A stretch of 39,832 bases of DNA, taken from contig JAJEBQ010000039.1 in assembly GCA_022822495.1 (NCBI GenBank), positions 1-39,832 on the forward strand, in the 5' to 3' direction. The notes under the pieces were generated by a model. The model was not told the DNA's origin, did not search any database, and saw only the letters and a list, made by a program, of their open reading frames with translations. Numbering within the stretch: the stretch's first letter is position 1; every line of letters starts with the position of its first letter. Both the position numbers and the translations under genes were made by a program. Below, one piece after another: positions 37,015 to 39,832 of this stretch. The stretch is from Paracoccaceae bacterium (GTDB lineage: Bacteria > Pseudomonadota > Alphaproteobacteria > Rhodobacterales > Rhodobacteraceae).

Positions 37015-37378
37015 TCAATGAGGAAAGGATGGAGCGAGCCTTGAATTTGTGACAACGTCATTAAGCCACCCTTGATCTGGGCGTCGGCATCCCTGGATTC
37101 GCCAGTCTGGTACCGGGGTGCTACTGCGAGCGGATGCAGTTATTGAATATGTCAAAAATAAAGCTATAGGAACACCCACAGCACCGATAATAATAGCAAA
37201 GGAAGACACTGCCACCCCAAATGTCCATTTAATTTGATCTTTTTATCCTCATACGATGTCGGCACGCATTTTATTCAATGTTGAATCAATACTTGCCTAT
37301 TGGGTATTGGGTGTTCATTCTTTCTTCCAAAATGGCAAAATTCTTTCTCACCTCAAGAAACTTACGCTCCACAGTCAT
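37015..37378 (-). pseudogene. Broken small coiled-coil membrane protein (DUF1640-like layout)
   Basis: From an ATG at 37378 the minus strand reads MTVERKFLEVRKNFAILEER, a charged helix, then meets a stop. In another frame follows DSTLNKMRADIV, and in a third IKWTFGVAVSSFAIIIGAVG with VPIALFLTY after it, one membrane helix. Charged coiled coil followed by 'IKW' and one transmembrane helix is the layout of small DUF1640-like proteins. Two frame changes and stops show it is dead. The tail to 37015 is GC-richer and unrelated-looking. Confidence 0.45.
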
Positions 37379-38010
37379 ACCGGATTAATACAGCAATGCT
37401 GATCCAAAAATTCAAATTAGTTGAGTATTGATTTTCAAAATTCTGGAGGAATATCACCCTGAAGCCACTGAAAAGAAAAAACGAACGGCGCTACTTCCTG
37501 GTAGCATGAAGCAGCTGGTAGATTTCCAAAAGCCCTGTTTTATTTCCTCAACCGTCAGATTGAACTGTCAAAATTTGATAATTTCATAAAAATTTCTTTG
37601 AAGTGTCAAAGTAATCTTTTTTTCTCCACAGAGGAACTTTCAAGCGGAAATATTAATAACCCTATTTTGATATATTTCTTCGGATAGTGATTCGGTTTAA
37701 ACCTTTTTCGTTACCCGAATTTGTTATCTCCAGGTTACATCGTCTGAATCTCCCCTTAATTCAAGGGTTTCAGATACTTCCGTCTACGCTTAGTAAAAAA
37801 GTAATTCATACTTATGAATGTTGTGAAAAAAAATTTTGCACCACAAAATTGAGCGGAATTGAACCGCTGTATGTTCCCATTTCAAAAAGAAAAAAGAGCT
37901 GTTTAGATACATCCAGCTACAACAAATTCTTGTTTCTGAAAATAGAAAGCATTTTACTTTGTTGGTTTTAAACCATTAGAATTTGATACTCTTCAAGGAT
38001 AGGAATTTTC
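37379..38010. other. AT-rich stretch upstream of the rhodanese-dnaA genes
   Basis: No secure gene. A plus-strand fragment near 37439-37560 (EEYHPEATEKKKRTALLPGS) looks like a piece of a decayed protein. A plus frame at 37687-37971 has low-complexity, AT-driven composition and is probably chance. I looked for DnaA boxes and saw only one-mismatch forms (near 37625), so there is no support for an origin here. Just before the rhodanese gene there is a purine-rich AAGGATAGGA ribosome binding region. Confidence 0.35.
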
Positions 38011-38460
38011 ATGGATGAATTACAAAAAAATGACGTGATTGATCAAGACCCTAACACTGTGTGGGACGGGCTGAAGAATGATCCAGATTCTGCCTTGGTT
38101 GATGTCAGAACCCAGTCAGAATGGGCTTTTGTAGGAGTTCCAGATTTAACCGAATTGAGGCGAAAACAAATAATGGTCGAATGGTTGACATTTCCTTCCA
38201 TGCAAATAAATCAGGACTTTGTTCACCAGGTGGAAGAGCGCTTTCAGGGTGAACTTCCCCAAACACTTTATTTTATTTGCCGATCAGGTTCCAGATCAAG
38301 AAGTGCAGCGGTACTGGTGGCTAGGGAGTTATCCCAAAAAGGGAAAACTGTACAATGCATAAACGTTGCCGAAGGTTTCGAGGGAGATTTAAACCAGGAA
38401 GGTCACCGAGGAACCGTCAATGGATGGAAACATAAGGGATTATCATGGAAGCAGTCCTGA
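38011..38460 (+). CDS. Rhodanese-domain protein
   Basis: A 149-residue single-domain rhodanese. ALVDVRTQSEWAFVGVPDLT, then the active-site loop YFICRSGSRSRSAAVLVARE with catalytic Cys near residue 90, and VAEGFEGDLNQEGHRGTVNG near the end. Such proteins move sulfane sulfur from a Cys persulfide; the partner is unknown. It is cytoplasmic, with no signal peptide. It ends 26 bases before dnaA on the same strand, and may be co-transcribed with it. Confidence 0.9.
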   Translation: MDELQKNDVIDQDPNTVWDGLKNDPDSALVDVRTQSEWAFVGVPDLTELRRKQIMVEWLTFPSMQINQDFVHQVEERFQGELPQTLYFICRSGSRSRSAAVLVARELSQKGKTVQCINVAEGFEGDLNQEGHRGTVNGWKHKGLSWKQS

Positions 38461-38486
38461 AAGCATTGAATCCGGAGGGAGTATAG

Positions 38487-39830
38487 TTGGTACAGGAGGT
38501 TTGGGACAAGGTACGGAATAAACTCAAGTTTTCGTTAGGTTTGAGTGTTTTCAACAACTGGATTGAAGATATTAAACTGATTTCCATAGATGGTGACCGC
38601 GTTATTCTTTCTGTTCCAAGCCGATTCACTGGCGAATATATAACCGAAAACTTCAGCCATGAAATTTTGGATTGTTTCCGGATTGTTGGAGAAGCGGTTA
38701 CATCAGTTAAATATCAGGTTCAACCGTTAAAACCTTCCAACCAGAAATTCCGGGGGACACCCGGTAGAGTTACCAACATTTCCAATAACAAAAGCGGGCT
38801 CAAACCTGACAAACGTTATACTTTTGAACGTTTTGTTGTGGGTGATGCCAATGGCAAGGCTCATATTGCATCGTGGCAAATTGCCAATGATCAAGAAGGC
38901 AATTTCAACTCGCTTTACCTCCACGGAAATGTCGGTTTGGGCAAAACACATCTGTTGCATGCCATCTACTGGATGAAGTTATCACGCGATCCAAATCTTA
39001 AATATTGCCTTCTGACTGGCCAACATTTTTCAGATTATTATGTTGCAGCGAGCAAACATGGTAAATTGCTGGAATTCAGAGAGCGGCTTAGATCAGTCGA
39101 TGCCCTTTTTATAGATGATATTCAATTGATCCTTGGTAAGAAGGGAACGACTCAGGAATTGGATTTAACTCTCAGCACCTTGCTAAGTGAGGGGAAACTT
39201 GTGGTTGCGACAGGGTTACTGCCCGTTGATGAAATGCAAGAATTCGGACCAAGAATTAAGTCTCGTCTCCAGCATGGCTTCGTAGAAAAGTTGGAACCAC
39301 CGAATGTTGACTTACGCATGCGGATTTTACGGCAAAAACTGACTGACCAAAGAGGCAGCGGTATTGACCTTCATTTTGGGAAAGATGTTCTTGAGTTTAT
39401 TGCCGAAAACATTGCTGGAGATATACGCAAAATGGAAGGCGCTCTACAACGTTTAATCGTAACTGCCGGATTCATGAATTGCACAACAATATCACTGGAA
39501 CTTTGTAAGGAAGCTATCTCAGACCTGGTAAAGATTTCTGAACCCCCAACCGTTGAAGAAATTATGGGTGCTGTTGCCGAATATCACGACTTGGAATTAT
39601 CAGAACTCACTGGTCCAAAAAGGATTCGAAATGTTGTCAGAGCAAGGCAAATTGGCATATATCTCGCGAACGAACTAACCTCAAAGTCACTACCCCATAT
39701 AGGTTCCTGTTTTGACCGGGACCGCACCACAATTATTCACTCGATAAACAAGATTGAAGAATTAATGAAGCGTGACAAGGATTTGGAGTATTCCATTGGA
39801 AAAATTAGACGTGACTTGTTACACGGCTAA
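38487..39830 (+). CDS. dnaA: Chromosomal replication initiator DnaA
   Basis: A 447-residue DnaA. Domain I is VWDKVRNKLKFSLGLSVFNN; domain II is short. Domain III (AAA+) has Walker A LHGNVGLGKTHLLHAIYW near residue 146, Walker B VDALFIDDIQLILGKKG, sensor-like PRIKSRLQHGFVEKLEPPNV and RKMEGALQRLIV. Domain IV binds DNA boxes with LTGPKRIRNVVRARQIGIYL and SCFDRDRTTIIHSINKIEEL. The last motif is DRDRTTI where most DnaA proteins have GRDHTTV. The start is TTG with GGAGGGA 7-8 bases upstream; no ATG fits. The stop is two bases from the window edge, so the gene is complete. Confidence 0.95.
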   Translation: MVQEVWDKVRNKLKFSLGLSVFNNWIEDIKLISIDGDRVILSVPSRFTGEYITENFSHEILDCFRIVGEAVTSVKYQVQPLKPSNQKFRGTPGRVTNISNNKSGLKPDKRYTFERFVVGDANGKAHIASWQIANDQEGNFNSLYLHGNVGLGKTHLLHAIYWMKLSRDPNLKYCLLTGQHFSDYYVAASKHGKLLEFRERLRSVDALFIDDIQLILGKKGTTQELDLTLSTLLSEGKLVVATGLLPVDEMQEFGPRIKSRLQHGFVEKLEPPNVDLRMRILRQKLTDQRGSGIDLHFGKDVLEFIAENIAGDIRKMEGALQRLIVTAGFMNCTTISLELCKEAISDLVKISEPPTVEEIMGAVAEYHDLELSELTGPKRIRNVVRARQIGIYLANELTSKSLPHIGSCFDRDRTTIIHSINKIEELMKRDKDLEYSIGKIRRDLLHG

Positions 39831-39832
39831 AG

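Noticed and set aside
37687..37971. 94-codon frame upstream of the rhodanese gene
   Set aside because: Its composition is driven by AT-rich DNA, it has no clear ribosome binding site and no recognisable motif.
1..39832. CRISPR array or tandem-repeat locus
   Set aside because: I looked for regularly spaced short repeats on both strands and saw none.

Overview
The window looks like part of an alphaproteobacterial chromosome of a free-living, probably marine type. The evidence is gene order and family membership: DUF3576-leuS-lptE-holA, pmbA-DUF4170-lpxK, dciA-dsbA divergent from mutY, rpsT near dnaA, and a SelD fused to an NADH-dehydrogenase-like oxidoreductase. I cannot name a genus from sequence alone. 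From about 8.7 kb to the right end the DNA is moderately AT-rich with AT-rich intergenic stretches. The left 8.2 kb is visibly GC-rich and differs in codon use.

Left region (25-8660): a broken IS66-type transposase, then a compact minus-strand operon for aerobic carbon monoxide dehydrogenase (coxM-coxS-coxL-coxD-coxE-XdhC/coxF-like-cytidylyltransferase-like). CoxL keeps the active-site Cys388 and Glu763 at exactly the numbering of the well-studied Oligotropha enzyme. A good sigma70-type promoter lies just upstream of coxM, in AT-rich DNA. With an IS remnant on one side, an unidentified GC-rich scrap on the other and an abrupt composition change, this looks like a transferred island.

Centre (9.0-27.7 kb): core housekeeping genes. 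These are the leuS/lptE/holA/GST operon, a periplasmic protein of unknown role, pmbA, DUF4170, lpxK, dsbA, dciA, mutY, tRNA-Arg(CCT), a small structured RNA with a strong terminator, an orphan ATPase with ankyrin repeats, mnmH, and the oxidoreductase-SelD fusion. MnmH and SelD together support selenium modification of tRNA.

Right-centre (28.3-36.2 kb): a 674-bp element with 35-bp terminal inverted repeats and a 7-bp target duplication, followed by five plus-strand genes. They encode a LolA-like lipoprotein-sorting protein, an outer-membrane beta-barrel, a squalene/phytoene synthase, a DUF2236 (MpaB/rubber-oxygenase-like) protein and an RND/MMPL transporter. I read this set as a candidate pathway that makes, oxidises and exports an isoprenoid lipid to the outer membrane. 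This is the best candidate for an undescribed system here. A 110-bp repeat sits inside it and has an inverted partner 23 kb away, at 9.04 kb.

Right end (36.3-39.8 kb): rpsT, about 1.4 kb of decayed coding DNA, a rhodanese-domain protein and dnaA, whose stop codon nearly coincides with the window edge.
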